Source: Paenarthrobacter sp. Z7-10
Lineage (GTDB): Bacteria > Actinomycetota > Actinomycetes > Actinomycetales > Micrococcaceae
Length of the DNA: 56,974 nucleotides
NCBI RefSeq assembly: GCF_026932795.1
Contig: NZ_JADPVH010000024.1
Coordinates: 1-56,974 of the forward strand
Reading direction: 5' to 3'
Shown: positions 44,058-52,360 of the stretch, in pieces
Position numbering within the stretch: the stretch's first letter is position 1
How the letters are laid out: each line of letters opens with the position of its first letter
The notes under the pieces: generated by a model
The model's input: the letters and a program-made list of their open reading frames with translations, nothing else
Told to the model about the DNA's origin: nothing
Databases searched by the model: none
Made by a program: the position numbers and the translations under genes

Positions 44058-44758
44058 TGAGGTGCCCGCTGCGGTTCCTCGGCCAGCGCGTCCTTGGCCC
44101 GGGCCAGCGCGGTGCCAATCCGGGCATCGAGGTATCCATGTTCGAATTCCGCCATCGCATCCCCACGCTGCAGCCCGGCGTCGGGGATGAACTTCACGTC
44201 AGCCTCGGCGCGGGTGTCCTCGTCCAGCTGGGCCAGGTCCGCCGGGTGCATCCGGACGGTGTACGCTCCGGCGGCACCCCGGTGAACCAACGCCCGGGTG
44301 AGAGCGGCGCGGGCGCCATTGTCGCCTTCGGACAATTCCCGGCCCAGCACCGCCTCCGCCAGCTCCACCGAAGCGGCCAGCAGCACTTCCTGGGCCTCGG
44401 TGACCACCGGCAGCAGCACCGCATTCACGGCAGTTACAGCTGCGTGCATGCCGGCGACTGCCTGTTCCATCGTGGCCTGCAGCTGGCTCAGCATGGCCGC
44501 ATGCTCAGCTTCCATCACGGCCAACCTGGATTTGGACTCCGCGTCCGCCGCGCGCATGCCGAAGGTGTAGCCAATGGAGTGCCCGCGAATATAGCCCGGC
44601 GTGCCGGGTCCGTCCGGCGGTGTTCCCTCCACCGGAGAAAAGCTGATCGGTGTAAACGCGGTGCTGGACCCTGTGCTGAACGCCGTGCTGCTGAACCCCG
44701 TGCTGGACGCCGTGCTGCTGAACGCCGTGCTGGACGCCGTGCTAGTAGACAAGGTCAT
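44054..44758 (-). CDS. fliH: Flagellar assembly protein FliH with a Ser/Thr repeat N-terminus
   Basis: 234 aa from the ATG at 44758, overlapping the fliG 3' end by 17 bp. Residues 4-37 are an STASSTAFSSTA-type repeat, not typical of FliH. After it come SIGYTFGMRAADAESKSRLAVMEAEHAAMLSQL (helical dimer region) and the globular C-terminal domain (ASVELAEAVLGRELSEGDNGARAAL, VKFIPDAGLQRGDAMAEFEHGYLDARI). FliH is the FliI regulator and links it to the C-ring. Confidence 0.9.
   Translation of the reverse strand: MTLSTSTASSTAFSSTASSTGFSSTAFSTGSSTAFTPISFSPVEGTPPDGPGTPGYIRGHSIGYTFGMRAADAESKSRLAVMEAEHAAMLSQLQATMEQAVAGMHAAVTAVNAVLLPVVTEAQEVLLAASVELAEAVLGRELSEGDNGARAALTRALVHRGAAGAYTVRMHPADLAQLDEDTRAEADVKFIPDAGLQRGDAMAEFEHGYLDARIGTALARAKDALAEEPQRAPQ
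44656..44747 (-). repeat. 15-bp-type tandem repeat encoding the FliH N-terminus
   Basis: About six imperfect copies of GAACGCCGTGCTGCT / GGACGCCGTGCTGCT (plus-strand reading) encode the Ser/Thr/Ala/Phe stretch of FliH. The repeat begins within about 10 bp of the fliG stop. Confidence 0.75.
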
Positions 44759-45758
44759 CCTCCTCGTTCCGGCGCACGGTGATGGTTCCGGCCGCTTCCA
44801 GTTCGCGGATGGAACGGACGATATCCGCCCGCGCCTGCTCCACCTGCGAAGCCCGTACCGGGCCCACAGCCGAGCTTTCAGATTCCAGTATTTCCAGATT
44901 CCGCTCCGAGATGTTCGCGTGAACCACTTCAATCAGCTCCGGGGCAGCACCCTTGAGCGCCAGTGCCAGCACGGAGGCGCCGATGCCGCGCAGCACTTGC
45001 TGGACGTCCTTGCGCTCCAGCTTCACAATGTCCGGGAACGTCAGCATTCGGGAGCGGATTTCCTCGGCCAATACCGGATCGCGGGATTCCAGCCCCTCCA
45101 TCAACGCCTTTTCGGTGGCCACATCCGCGCGGTTGAGGATGTCCACCAACGATTCGATGCCGCCCACAGTCTCGGTTTCCCGCAGCGAGACAACGGCCTT
45201 CGCGCGGATCTTGAGGGTCTCGGCGACAATACTGACTGCTTCGGGGGTGGCGGTGCCCATCGAGGCAAACGCCTGCGCCACCTCCGCACCCATGGATTCG
45301 CCCAGACCGGCAATGACCGAAGACGCTTTCTGCGCGTCAAGGTGCGCCAGGATCAGTGCGATGGTCTGCGGCAGCTCACCGTCCACCAGGATGACGATCT
45401 GGGCGGGATCAGCGCCGGCCAGGAACTCGAAAGAGGTTCCGGCCATGGATGAATCGAGCCGGCTCATCACCCCTGCCGCCTTTTCCTCACCAAAGGAGGC
45501 GTTCAGCAGTTCGACGGCGAAATCCCGGCCGCCGCGCGTGTGCGGGTTGGGGCGGAAACTCATCTCGTGGAACTCATCGATCACGGCACCAGCCAGGGCC
45601 GAATCCACCCGGCGCAGCCGGACAATCTCCGAGGTTATATCGTCCGCCTCGGCCTCGGTGAACTGTTTCATAACCTGCGCGGCCCGGCTGGGCTCGAGCT
45701 GCATGAGAATTACCGCAACTTTTTGCGTCCCGGTCAGCGCGGTCTCGGCAGTGCTCAT
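44742..45758 (-). CDS. fliG: Flagellar motor switch protein FliG
   Basis: 338 aa. The N-terminal domain (GTQKVAVILMQLEPSRAAQVMKQFTEAE), the middle domain with the EHPQ-type region and the C-terminal torque domain (LVDILNRADVATEKALMEGLESRDPVLAEEIRSRMLTFPDIVKLERKDVQQVLRGI) are complete. The charged torque-helix residues are present. Couples the MS ring and C-ring. ATGA overlap with fliF. Confidence 0.96.
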   Translation of the reverse strand: MSTAETALTGTQKVAVILMQLEPSRAAQVMKQFTEAEADDITSEIVRLRRVDSALAGAVIDEFHEMSFRPNPHTRGGRDFAVELLNASFGEEKAAGVMSRLDSSMAGTSFEFLAGADPAQIVILVDGELPQTIALILAHLDAQKASSVIAGLGESMGAEVAQAFASMGTATPEAVSIVAETLKIRAKAVVSLRETETVGGIESLVDILNRADVATEKALMEGLESRDPVLAEEIRSRMLTFPDIVKLERKDVQQVLRGIGASVLALALKGAAPELIEVVHANISERNLEILESESSAVGPVRASQVEQARADIVRSIRELEAAGTITVRRNEEDDLVY

Positions 45759-47338
45759 ACCGAGGACCTCTCATCCATCATGCTGCGCAGGTAATCCGCA
45801 GTCTTCTCCGGATCATGTGTGGCCAGCGATTCCAACCTGGCACGCTTGCCGTCAAGGTCCATCGGCGCATCCGGCAGTCGCGGAATCTCCAGGGCCGACG
45901 GCGGTCCCGGCAACTGCAGGGCGGTGGTGGCCGGATCGATAAGCAGCATCGGGTCCAGCCGCTCTCCCAGATCCACCGGCTCCCGACTCTGGCGCCGGTT
46001 CCGGCGCGCGTACAGGAAGAGCAGCAGGGCCGCCAGCACCAGCACGACGGCGGCAATAATGAGGGTTCGAATGGTATCGGCGGTGCGCTGGGCATCCGCA
46101 TCGGCCTTCGCCGCGTCCAAAGCGGCCTTGGCCGCGGTGGCGCCGGCAGCGTTGAACGGCAGGGCCGCCACCGTAACGACGTCGCCGCGGGCGGCATTTA
46201 CTCCGGCCGCGGAGGAAACCAGCGACTTCAACGTCGCCATGTCCACGCCGTTGGCCGCGCTGGAGTTCACCGCCACGGAGATGGTCTGGCGCGTCACGGT
46301 CCCACCCGGAATGGTGGTGGTTTGGGTGACCTTATTGACCGCGTTGTTCTTGGTGGTCTGGTCCGAAGTGAAGGTGCCGTTCCCGGCATCGGAGGGCACA
46401 GCCGTGCTCTGCGAACCGAGCACACCGGCGGCCTGGCCCCCAGTGCCGGAATAGGATTCGGTGTTCTTGGATTCGCTGAGCGCGGGAGCGCCGGAGGGGC
46501 TGGTAAAGGATTCCTCCACCTTTTGGCCGGTGTTTTGGTCAACCGTCGCAGAGACGGCGACCGTGGCGTTGCCCGGCCCGGCCACCCGGTCCAACATGGC
46601 CTGAACGGCACTGCCGACCCGCTTTTCATAATCGGTGGCCAGCTTGCTGTCGCTACCGGTCACCCCGGTGCCCACGGCGGAGAGGACATTACCGGAGGCG
46701 TCGACGACGGAGACGTTCGTTGGCTTCAGCCCGTCGACCGCAGCGGAGGTCAGATGAACGATGGCCTGGACCTGATCGGAGTTGAGCGTGGCACCCTTGG
46801 CAGTTTCGATGAAGACCGACGCCGTTGGGTCCTGTTTCTCGGAGACGAAAACGGTGTCCTTCGGGATGGCAAGCTTCACGGAAGCCGTCTGCACGCCATC
46901 CATCGCCTCAATCGTGGAAGCCAGCTCCCCTTCCATGGCCCGCTTGTAGGTCACGGACTGCTGGAACTCCGATGAGGTGACGCCCATATTGTCCAGCAGA
47001 GAATATCCAGCTGTCTTACTGGCCGGCAGCCCCGCGGCCGCGGCTTTGAGCCGCTCGTCGTATACCTTGGCATCCGGCACCAGGATGGTTCCGCCGCCAT
47101 TGGTCAGCTCGTACGGGACGCCATCGGTGCGCAACTGGTCGACGATGCTGCTCGCATCTGCCGCCTGCAGGCCGGAGAAGAGCGGCGTGTAGGCCGGCTT
47201 ACCGAGCCAGGACGTCAACGCAATGCCGCCCAGGACCAGACCTGCCACTCCGATGATGGCCAAAGTCCGCTGGGCGATGCTGAAGCCTCGAACTGTTGAG
47301 CCCAGTCGGGCAAACATTGCCGTAATCTGCGGCGGCAT
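45755..47338 (-). CDS. fliF: Flagellar MS-ring protein FliF
   Basis: 527 aa. TM1 at about residues 26-46 (LAIIGVAGLVLGGIALTSWLG), the ring-building modules (TPLFSGLQAADASSIVDQLRTDGVPYEL, KLAIPKDTVFVSEKQDPTASVFI), a TM2 near residue 440 (IAAVVLVLAALLLFLYARRNRR) and a C-terminal FliG-binding tail (LATHDPEKTADYLRSMMDERSSV). Foundation of the basal body. ATG overlaps the fliE stop. Confidence 0.96.
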   Translation of the reverse strand: MPPQITAMFARLGSTVRGFSIAQRTLAIIGVAGLVLGGIALTSWLGKPAYTPLFSGLQAADASSIVDQLRTDGVPYELTNGGGTILVPDAKVYDERLKAAAAGLPASKTAGYSLLDNMGVTSSEFQQSVTYKRAMEGELASTIEAMDGVQTASVKLAIPKDTVFVSEKQDPTASVFIETAKGATLNSDQVQAIVHLTSAAVDGLKPTNVSVVDASGNVLSAVGTGVTGSDSKLATDYEKRVGSAVQAMLDRVAGPGNATVAVSATVDQNTGQKVEESFTSPSGAPALSESKNTESYSGTGGQAAGVLGSQSTAVPSDAGNGTFTSDQTTKNNAVNKVTQTTTIPGGTVTRQTISVAVNSSAANGVDMATLKSLVSSAAGVNAARGDVVTVAALPFNAAGATAAKAALDAAKADADAQRTADTIRTLIIAAVVLVLAALLLFLYARRNRRQSREPVDLGERLDPMLLIDPATTALQLPGPPSALEIPRLPDAPMDLDGKRARLESLATHDPEKTADYLRSMMDERSSV

Positions 47339-47643
47339 CAGGCTTGCATCCGCATGATCTCGTTGAACGCGTCGATGCCCTTGTTCCGCACGGCCGCCAC
47401 TACTTCCAGGGTGACCTGGGCGCGGGTGGCCGCCAGGGTGGCGGTGTGGATGTCATCCAGGCTGCCCGTGACCGCTTTCACGGCCAGCGTGTTGGAGTTG
47501 GACTGCAGCTGCTGCAGCCCGTCCACCGCACCGGTCAGGCTGCTCGCGAAGCCCGAGCCATCGCTGCTGGCCGCGGGTTGGACGCTGGGCAGATATCCCG
47601 TGGCGCTGACGCCCTGAACCCCGCCGATGGGGGGAATAGTCAT
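47338..47643 (-). CDS. fliE: Flagellar rod-MS ring junction protein FliE
   Basis: 101 aa. The conserved C-terminal helix (TLAVKAVTGSLDDIHTATLAATRAQVTLEVVAAVRNKGIDAFNEIMRMQA) is diagnostic; the N-terminal half is a variable Gly/Ser segment. First export substrate, linking the MS ring to the rod. TGATG overlaps with flgC and fliF on either side. Confidence 0.95.
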   Translation of the reverse strand: MTIPPIGGVQGVSATGYLPSVQPAASSDGSGFASSLTGAVDGLQQLQSNSNTLAVKAVTGSLDDIHTATLAATRAQVTLEVVAAVRNKGIDAFNEIMRMQA

Positions 47644-48032
47644 CAGGCTTTTCCGATCTGCAAGGCGGACTCGTACATGGTTTTGGCGCGGTCGACGACG
47701 GCGGCGTTGGCCTGGTAGCCGCGCTGGGCCATGATCAGCGAACTCATTTCGGTGGACAGGTCGATGTCCGGGTAACGGACGTTTCCGGCATTGTCCGCCA
47801 GCGGGTTGTCCGGCTCGTGAACCACCCGGCCCGCGGCGCTGCCAAAGGTGGCCCCGGCAATGTGGACCCCGGCGGTGCCCGGATTCTCCTGGGCATCGAT
47901 GTAGCGGGCCTGGAAGGCGTTGCCGCTGGTACTTCGGGCCGTGTTCACGTTGGCGATGTTGTCCGCGATGGCGTCCAGCCAGGCACGGTGCACGGACAAG
48001 GCTGAGCCGGCGATGGAAATGGCATCGGTCAT
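47643..48032 (-). CDS. flgC: Flagellar proximal rod protein FlgC
   Basis: 129 aa. Axial family: ISIAGSALSVHRAWLDAIADNIANVNTARS at the N-terminus and MSSLIMAQRGYQANAAVVDRAKTMYESALQIGKA at the C-terminus. Builds the proximal rod with FlgB. TGATG junctions with flgB and fliE indicate translational coupling. Confidence 0.96.
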   Translation of the reverse strand: MTDAISIAGSALSVHRAWLDAIADNIANVNTARSTSGNAFQARYIDAQENPGTAGVHIAGATFGSAAGRVVHEPDNPLADNAGNVRYPDIDLSTEMSSLIMAQRGYQANAAVVDRAKTMYESALQIGKA

Positions 48033-48373
48033 CAGTTCGTCCTCAGGGCTGTGCGGACGCCGGTGAATGGAGCATTCGACGCCTGCGTGGCGAACTGGTA
48101 GCGCAGCACCGTGTCGATATTTTCCAGCGTCTCGGTGTCCAGATTGACGTTATTGCCGTTCAGCTGGGTCGGATCGAGGGAGCGTTCGGTGCTCGACATA
48201 ACGTGCCCGTCACCGGCCTGCACGGACTGGGCCAGCGCATCCTCGAACGTCACTCGCTTGGCGTGGTAATCGGGAGTGTTGACATTGGCAATATTGCTGG
48301 CGATGGTGCGTTGACGCAGGGCCAAGCCGTCGAGGGCGCTCGTCAGAGCAACAGTGGTCACGGAATCGAACAC
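48032..48373 (-). CDS. flgB: Flagellar proximal rod protein FlgB
   Basis: 113 aa, GTG start at 48373 with only a weak ribosome binding site (GCTGGTAG). The N-terminal rod motif LTSALDGLALRQRTIASNIANVNTPDYHAKRVTFED and the C-terminal NIDTVLRYQFATQASN are present. First gene of the 12-gene flgB-flgE unit. Its leader carries a FliA-type promoter and two hairpins with ACGGATC loops. Confidence 0.95.
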   Translation of the reverse strand: MFDSVTTVALTSALDGLALRQRTIASNIANVNTPDYHAKRVTFEDALAQSVQAGDGHVMSSTERSLDPTQLNGNNVNLDTETLENIDTVLRYQFATQASNAPFTGVRTALRTN

Positions 48374-48408
48374 GGCTACCAGCTTCGTCTGGGAAGGGAG
48401 TGAGGTGC

Positions 48409-48449
48409 GGCCGATCCGTGGCCTTGTGAACGAGCGATCCGTGCTCGTT
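48409..48449 (-). promoter_or_regulatory. Two GGA-loop hairpins in the flgB leader (candidate CsrA sites)
   Basis: Minus strand: a 7-bp stem AACGAGC/GCTCGTT (48449-48429) closes the loop ACGGATC. Five bases later a GGCC/GGCC stem (48423-48409) closes the identical loop ACGGATC. The first begins about where transcription from the promoter at 48455-48481 should start. GGA in a hairpin loop is the canonical CsrA binding site. Confidence 0.6.
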
Positions 48450-48454
48450 TACAC

Positions 48455-48481
48455 CTATCGGCATCCCTGAGGCGCCGGTAA
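48455..48481 (-). promoter_or_regulatory. FliA (sigma-28)-type promoter of the flgB operon
   Basis: On the minus strand TTAC (48481-48478), 15 bp, GCCGATAG (48462-48455); the -10 matches the flagellin promoter exactly. 82 bp upstream of the flgB start. Confidence 0.7.
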
Positions 48482-48558
48482 GGACTTTTATGCAGTGATT
48501 TGGGCAGGGTCTTCAGCCGGGCCTGGCACCTTATTTAGGACTGGCTTGGAATGGATTT

Positions 48559-48948
48559 TCAGCCGGTGACGTCCAGGAAGACGGACTGCCCTGCGCGGCG
48601 TACTTCGGGGACGGCGGCGATGGCCGCCAAATGCCGCAGCGTGCGGCCTTGGGCATCCTCGAGATGGGCCACGACCTGCTGCTGGGCTGCCAGCAGGCCA
48701 CGGGCGCGCTCCACCAGTGCTGAGGGAATGGGACCAAGGTTATGCGGTGCAGTCCATTGTCCCGAGTCCCAAAAAGACTCCTGCGCCGAAAAATTAGGCT
48801 CGGACGCCGTGCCCGACTCCAGCGAACTGGCCGCAAGCCGGCCCGAAGCCTTCAGCTCCGCTTCCATCCTGGCCAGCACATCGGCCCACGCCGCATGATT
48901 GCCAGACTCTTCGGAGGGCAAGGCGGGGATGGCGTGGCTGGACAGCAT
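48559..48948 (-). CDS. Small helical protein in the FliT position
   Basis: 129 aa from an ATG at 48948 that directly follows the fliS stop, with GGAG about 10 bases upstream; a GTG at 48972 would overlap fliS. Mostly helical: AWADVLARMEAELKASGRL, IPSALVERARGLLAAQQQVVAHLEDAQGRTLRHLAAI. No family motif is recognised; size, helicity and the place behind fliD-fliS suggest a FliT-like export chaperone for FliD. That role is inference. Confidence 0.6.
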   Translation of the reverse strand: MLSSHAIPALPSEESGNHAAWADVLARMEAELKASGRLAASSLESGTASEPNFSAQESFWDSGQWTAPHNLGPIPSALVERARGLLAAQQQVVAHLEDAQGRTLRHLAAIAAVPEVRRAGQSVFLDVTG

Positions 48949-48949
48949 G

Positions 48950-49396
48950 CTAGCCAACTCCAAGCATTCCACCCACGCGTTCCGCGGCGGGTGCCACGGC
49001 CGGTAGGGCAGCCGGAATCAGGGCCGCCGCCTCGTGCCAGGACGCGCGCAGCGGTTCCAGTAATGCGATGCAATCCCTGGTCTTGACCGCATCCCGATGA
49101 ATGTTCGCATCGATCAAGGCAGATGACGCGTAGTTGTACAGACCCAGCAGCCCTTCGGCACCGTCCCAGGCGTCCACGTTCAGGGACGATGCGAGTTCCG
49201 CGACGATGGCTTGGGCATGGATCAGATTTTCCGAGGCAACATCCCATTGTCGGCCCTGCTGCGCCAGCTCCGCGCGGTTCAAATCCAGCAGCAGCCGGTC
49301 GTAGAGCATGGTCAGCAGGCGGGCCGGGGGTGCGGAGAGCGCGGCCTCGCGGTTGTACTGGGACAGTTGCGCCTTGGCGCCGTACATCATAGTCAT
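48950..49396 (-). CDS. fliS: Flagellin export chaperone FliS
   Basis: 148 aa. Conserved FliS pattern: AQLSQYNREAALSAPPARLLTMLYDRLLLDLNRAE, NLIHAQAIVAELASSLNVDAWDGAEGLLGLYNYASSALIDANIHRD. Binds the C-terminus of flagellin, keeping it unfolded and monomeric; in Gram-positives it also takes part in the FliW-CsrA circuit. ATGA overlap with fliD. Confidence 0.95.
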   Translation of the reverse strand: MTMMYGAKAQLSQYNREAALSAPPARLLTMLYDRLLLDLNRAELAQQGRQWDVASENLIHAQAIVAELASSLNVDAWDGAEGLLGLYNYASSALIDANIHRDAVKTRDCIALLEPLRASWHEAAALIPAALPAVAPAAERVGGMLGVG

Positions 49397-50778
49397 GAGG
49401 AGCTCGAGTTGTTGTTGGACTGGTTCATGGTGGGCAGCGCGGCCAGCTGGGAGGTCAGCCAGGTCCCCTGGGATTTGATGGAACTGAGGGCAAGTTCCAT
49501 GTCAGAGTAGGTTTTCTTCAAAATCGACTGGCGCGTCGCCAGCCGGTCGTCCCAATCCGCAATCTGCTTGTTCAGGTCATCGACCGAGGACTTCTGCCCG
49601 GTGATCTTGGTGGTGATAGTCCCGGTGTAAGGATCCGAGGCAGCGGCTGCGGCGTCGGATATCCGTTGCGCAAGGGTCTGCAGCGTAGCCTGAGTCCCGG
49701 TTGGGTCGCTGGCCATGGCGGCGGCGAACTTCGCGGCGTCAAAGGCCATGTTCCCGGTCTTGGTGATGCTGATGCCGTATTCGGAGGGCGAATGCCCGTT
49801 GACCGGCATCGATGCCGCGGAAAGCAGGCTCTGATTGACACCGGAGATGCTGCTGTCCCCGGTAAACACGCCGCCGGAGACCGTCGCCACGCCGGTGCTG
49901 CTGGTGGAGGTGGTAACAGCGCTTCGGTTGGAGATGACCGCGAAAATATTGTTCAGCGCGGAAACCAGGCCGGAGGCAACGGCACTGATCTGATTGTCAT
50001 CCCGGGCCACCGAGACGGTGGTGGCCGGTTTCAAAGGGTCTGAAACCGCGTTGACGGTCATGGAGACACCGGGCAGCAGGTCGGAGAACGTGTTCGACGA
50101 CGACGTCACCACTTGTTCGGCGGCCGAGCCGGCCCAGAGGGTAACCTGCGCGTCCTGGGCTGGTCGGATGGCCGTCGTCGGCAACGCCGTTGCGGTCTTC
50201 GCCGCAACTTCGGCGGCGGTTCCCTGGAAAATCTGGAATCCGCCGGCCACACCGGATGCCGTTGCCGCGAACTGCAGGCGGTAGGAACCGGATCCAACGG
50301 AGACTTTGGTCGCGCTTACTACCGTTCCAGCGGCATTAAAAGCACTGATTACATCATCGAGGGAGGAGGATTTGGGCGTGATCTCCGTCGAAACGCCACC
50401 GACCACGACGGTCAATGCCGTGAGACCAGACGGGTCCGCCATGGCGTCGGAGACCGAGACCTGCGCCTGCGCCAACTGTTTGACAACCACATCAATCGAA
50501 CCGGCATTGGCCGTGCTCGTCGCGGTCGCGGTGACGTTATTCGAACTGGCCGAGGTCTTGTAAAGGTTCAGCGCACCCGGGGCTGCGTTCCCCTTGGCCA
50601 GCGTTGCCAGGTCCGAAATTTGTGAATTGAGGCCCTGCAGTGCCGAGACCGTGGTCTGCACGCTGGTCGCCTGGTTTTTCAGCAGTGTCTGCGGAATCGC
50701 TTCAACCTGCATGAGCTGCGAGATCAAAGCCGTGGTGTCCAGACCGCTGGAGAGTCCGTCCAGGGAGATGCCGGCCAT
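49393..50778 (-). CDS. fliD: Flagellar filament cap protein FliD
   Basis: 461 aa. N-terminal MAGISLDGLSSGLDTTALISQLMQVEAIPQTLLKN, a central variable head and a C-terminal coiled coil (GQKSSVDDLNKQIADWDDRLATRQSILKKTYSDMELALSSIKSQGTWLTSQLAALP). The ribosome binding site lies in AATGGAGGACC, itself inside a small TGG/CCA hairpin. It lies 275 bp downstream of flagellin; no FliA-type promoter is seen in front of it. Confidence 0.95.
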   Translation of the reverse strand: MAGISLDGLSSGLDTTALISQLMQVEAIPQTLLKNQATSVQTTVSALQGLNSQISDLATLAKGNAAPGALNLYKTSASSNNVTATATSTANAGSIDVVVKQLAQAQVSVSDAMADPSGLTALTVVVGGVSTEITPKSSSLDDVISAFNAAGTVVSATKVSVGSGSYRLQFAATASGVAGGFQIFQGTAAEVAAKTATALPTTAIRPAQDAQVTLWAGSAAEQVVTSSSNTFSDLLPGVSMTVNAVSDPLKPATTVSVARDDNQISAVASGLVSALNNIFAVISNRSAVTTSTSSTGVATVSGGVFTGDSSISGVNQSLLSAASMPVNGHSPSEYGISITKTGNMAFDAAKFAAAMASDPTGTQATLQTLAQRISDAAAAASDPYTGTITTKITGQKSSVDDLNKQIADWDDRLATRQSILKKTYSDMELALSSIKSQGTWLTSQLAALPTMNQSNNNSSSS

Positions 50779-51053
50779 GTCTGGTCCTCCATTGCAGGTT
50801 GGGTAAGCACAGGTGGATTTTGCGCAGTTTAAGTGGGTACAGCTGTCGTATCTGATCGTTGCGCCGGTGCGGCGCGGACTGCGGCCTCACGGTAGTCACT
50901 GTCTCGGTGGCCCCGCGAAGCCGCAGCCTTACGCAATTGCCCGGGTCAGAAGAACGATGCTCAGCCGGCGCCGAAGAAGAGGGGTCCAGTTCTCCTTCGG
51001 CCACCGGCCAATTCCCGCATCCTTACCCGTGGCCGACTGTGCAGCCATCGAGC
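50779..51053 (-). other. Gap between flagellin and fliD, with a weak hairpin
   Basis: No gene and no FliA-type promoter. A 7-bp stem CGGCCAC/GTGGCCG at 50998-51035 with a 24-nt loop follows the flagellin stop by about 20 bp and may partly terminate or stabilise the flagellin mRNA, so fliD could be expressed by read-through. Confidence 0.4.
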
Positions 51054-52244
51054 TTACTGCAGGAGCTTCAGCACACCCTGGTTGGACTGGTTGGCCTGCG
51101 CGAGCATGGCGGTTCCGGCCTGCGAGAGGATACTGGAGCGGGTGTACTTGACCATTTCCGACGCCATGTCCGTGTCCGTAATGCGGGACGCGGACGCGGA
51201 GAGGTTCTCCTTGGAGATGTTGATGGTCTGGATAGCGGACTCCAGCCGGTTCTGCGTGGCACCCAAGGTTGCACGAGCCGTGGAAACACTCGTGATCTGC
51301 GCGTCAAGCGTGTTGATGGCATCCTGCGACGACGCCGCGGAGGTGAAGTCCAATCCTCCGGTTCCGGCGACCCCCACGGTCCCCTGCGTAAGGCCGGCGG
51401 GGGCTGTGGCACTGGTGACCGCACCGCCGTCATTGGCCTTGACGACTATGCCGTTGCCCTCGCCGTTGGCTCCCGTCGTCACGGTCGCCGTGAAGCTGGC
51501 CGAGAAATTCTTGTCGGAGTTCAACGCTGCGGCGTAGTCCTTGACGCTGTTAAAGGAGCCAACGGCACCGAAACTGGAATCCGTCGTAACCGAAGTCGCA
51601 ACACCGCCCGTGGTTGTGGTGAACGTGGCCGGTCCGCCGATGGTCGCGAGAGCAGCGGGGTCAATGGCATAGGCAGTTCCCGTCGCCGATCCCGCACCGG
51701 ATGCCAGAGTCGTGGCAATGGTGGAGACATTGGAACCGGCCAGATCGATTTGGATCTGGCTGGCGCCGTCACCATTCGCGCCAACCTGGAAATTGAGTTT
51801 TCCATCACCTGCAGATCCCGCTGAGCCGTCGAGCAGCTTGGTGCCGCCGAAGTTGGTGGAACCTGCAATGCGGCCAAGTTCCAGAACGAGGCTGTCCGCT
51901 TCCGTCTTGATGGCACCGCGGGAATCGGCGTTGTTGGAGTCGTTGGCGCCCTGGACCGCAAGATCGCGCAGACGCTGCAGGATCGACTGAGCCTGGCTCA
52001 GTCCACCTTCAGCGGTCTGAATGACGTTGACGCCGTCCTGGGCATTCGTCGCAGCAACCGTGAGGCCACCGATCTGCGACTTCATGCCCTCGGAGATGGC
52101 CAGGCCGGCAGCGTCATCTGCTGCACGGTTGATGCGCAGGCCGCTGGAAAGCTTCTCCAGCGACTTGTTCAAGGCCGACTGCGTGTTGTTCAGGTTCCGG
52201 TATGCATTGTTTGCGGAAAGGTTGGTATTAACTGTGAAACCCAT
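51054..52244 (-). CDS. fliC: Flagellin
   Basis: 396 aa from the ATG at 52244, with GGAGG 10 bases upstream. The D0/D1 N-terminal domain (MGFTVNTNLSANNAYRNLNNTQSALNKSLEKLSSGLRINRAADDAAGLAISEGM) and the C-terminal one (ASRITDTDMASEMVKYTRSSILSQAGTAMLAQANQSNQGVLKLLQ) are complete; residues about 150-300 form the surface-exposed Thr/Gly/Ala-rich D2/D3 region. No Cys. The only flagellin in the window. Leader and promoter are given separately. Confidence 0.97.
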   Translation of the reverse strand: MGFTVNTNLSANNAYRNLNNTQSALNKSLEKLSSGLRINRAADDAAGLAISEGMKSQIGGLTVAATNAQDGVNVIQTAEGGLSQAQSILQRLRDLAVQGANDSNNADSRGAIKTEADSLVLELGRIAGSTNFGGTKLLDGSAGSAGDGKLNFQVGANGDGASQIQIDLAGSNVSTIATTLASGAGSATGTAYAIDPAALATIGGPATFTTTTGGVATSVTTDSSFGAVGSFNSVKDYAAALNSDKNFSASFTATVTTGANGEGNGIVVKANDGGAVTSATAPAGLTQGTVGVAGTGGLDFTSAASSQDAINTLDAQITSVSTARATLGATQNRLESAIQTINISKENLSASASRITDTDMASEMVKYTRSSILSQAGTAMLAQANQSNQGVLKLLQ

Positions 52245-52252
52245 GATGTGTT

Positions 52253-52296
52253 CCTCCGTGAGTGGGCTAACTGCGCCTGCCCATCCATGGGCTGGC
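52253..52296 (-). promoter_or_regulatory. Flagellin leader with a CsrA-type hairpin and an ACGGAGG ribosome binding site
   Basis: On the minus strand GCCC/GGGC (52292-52279) close the hexaloop AUGGAU; an A-A mismatch and outer GCC/GGC pairs (52296-52275) extend it. The ribosome binding site ACGGAGG (52259-52253) carries a second A-N-GGA. One hairpin site plus one site over the ribosome binding site is the layout of the Bacillus hag leader. Confidence 0.65.
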
Positions 52297-52304
52297 ACCG
52301 TTAG

Positions 52305-52331
52305 CTATCGGCGAAACGAACTCAGCGGTTA
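52305..52331 (-). promoter_or_regulatory. FliA (sigma-28)-type promoter of flagellin
   Basis: On the minus strand TAAC (52331-52328), 15 bp, GCCGATAG (52312-52305), close to the sigma-28 consensus TAAA-N15-GCCGATAA. The predicted mRNA starts at about 52298 with a leader of about 55 nt. Confidence 0.8.
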
Positions 52332-52360
52332 GCAGTTACCGGAAGAACTTGGAAATACGG

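Noticed and set aside
50779-51053. FliA promoter for fliD
   Set aside because: The closest match (TACGACAG on the minus strand) lacks both the GC start of the -10 and a TAAC 15 bp upstream.
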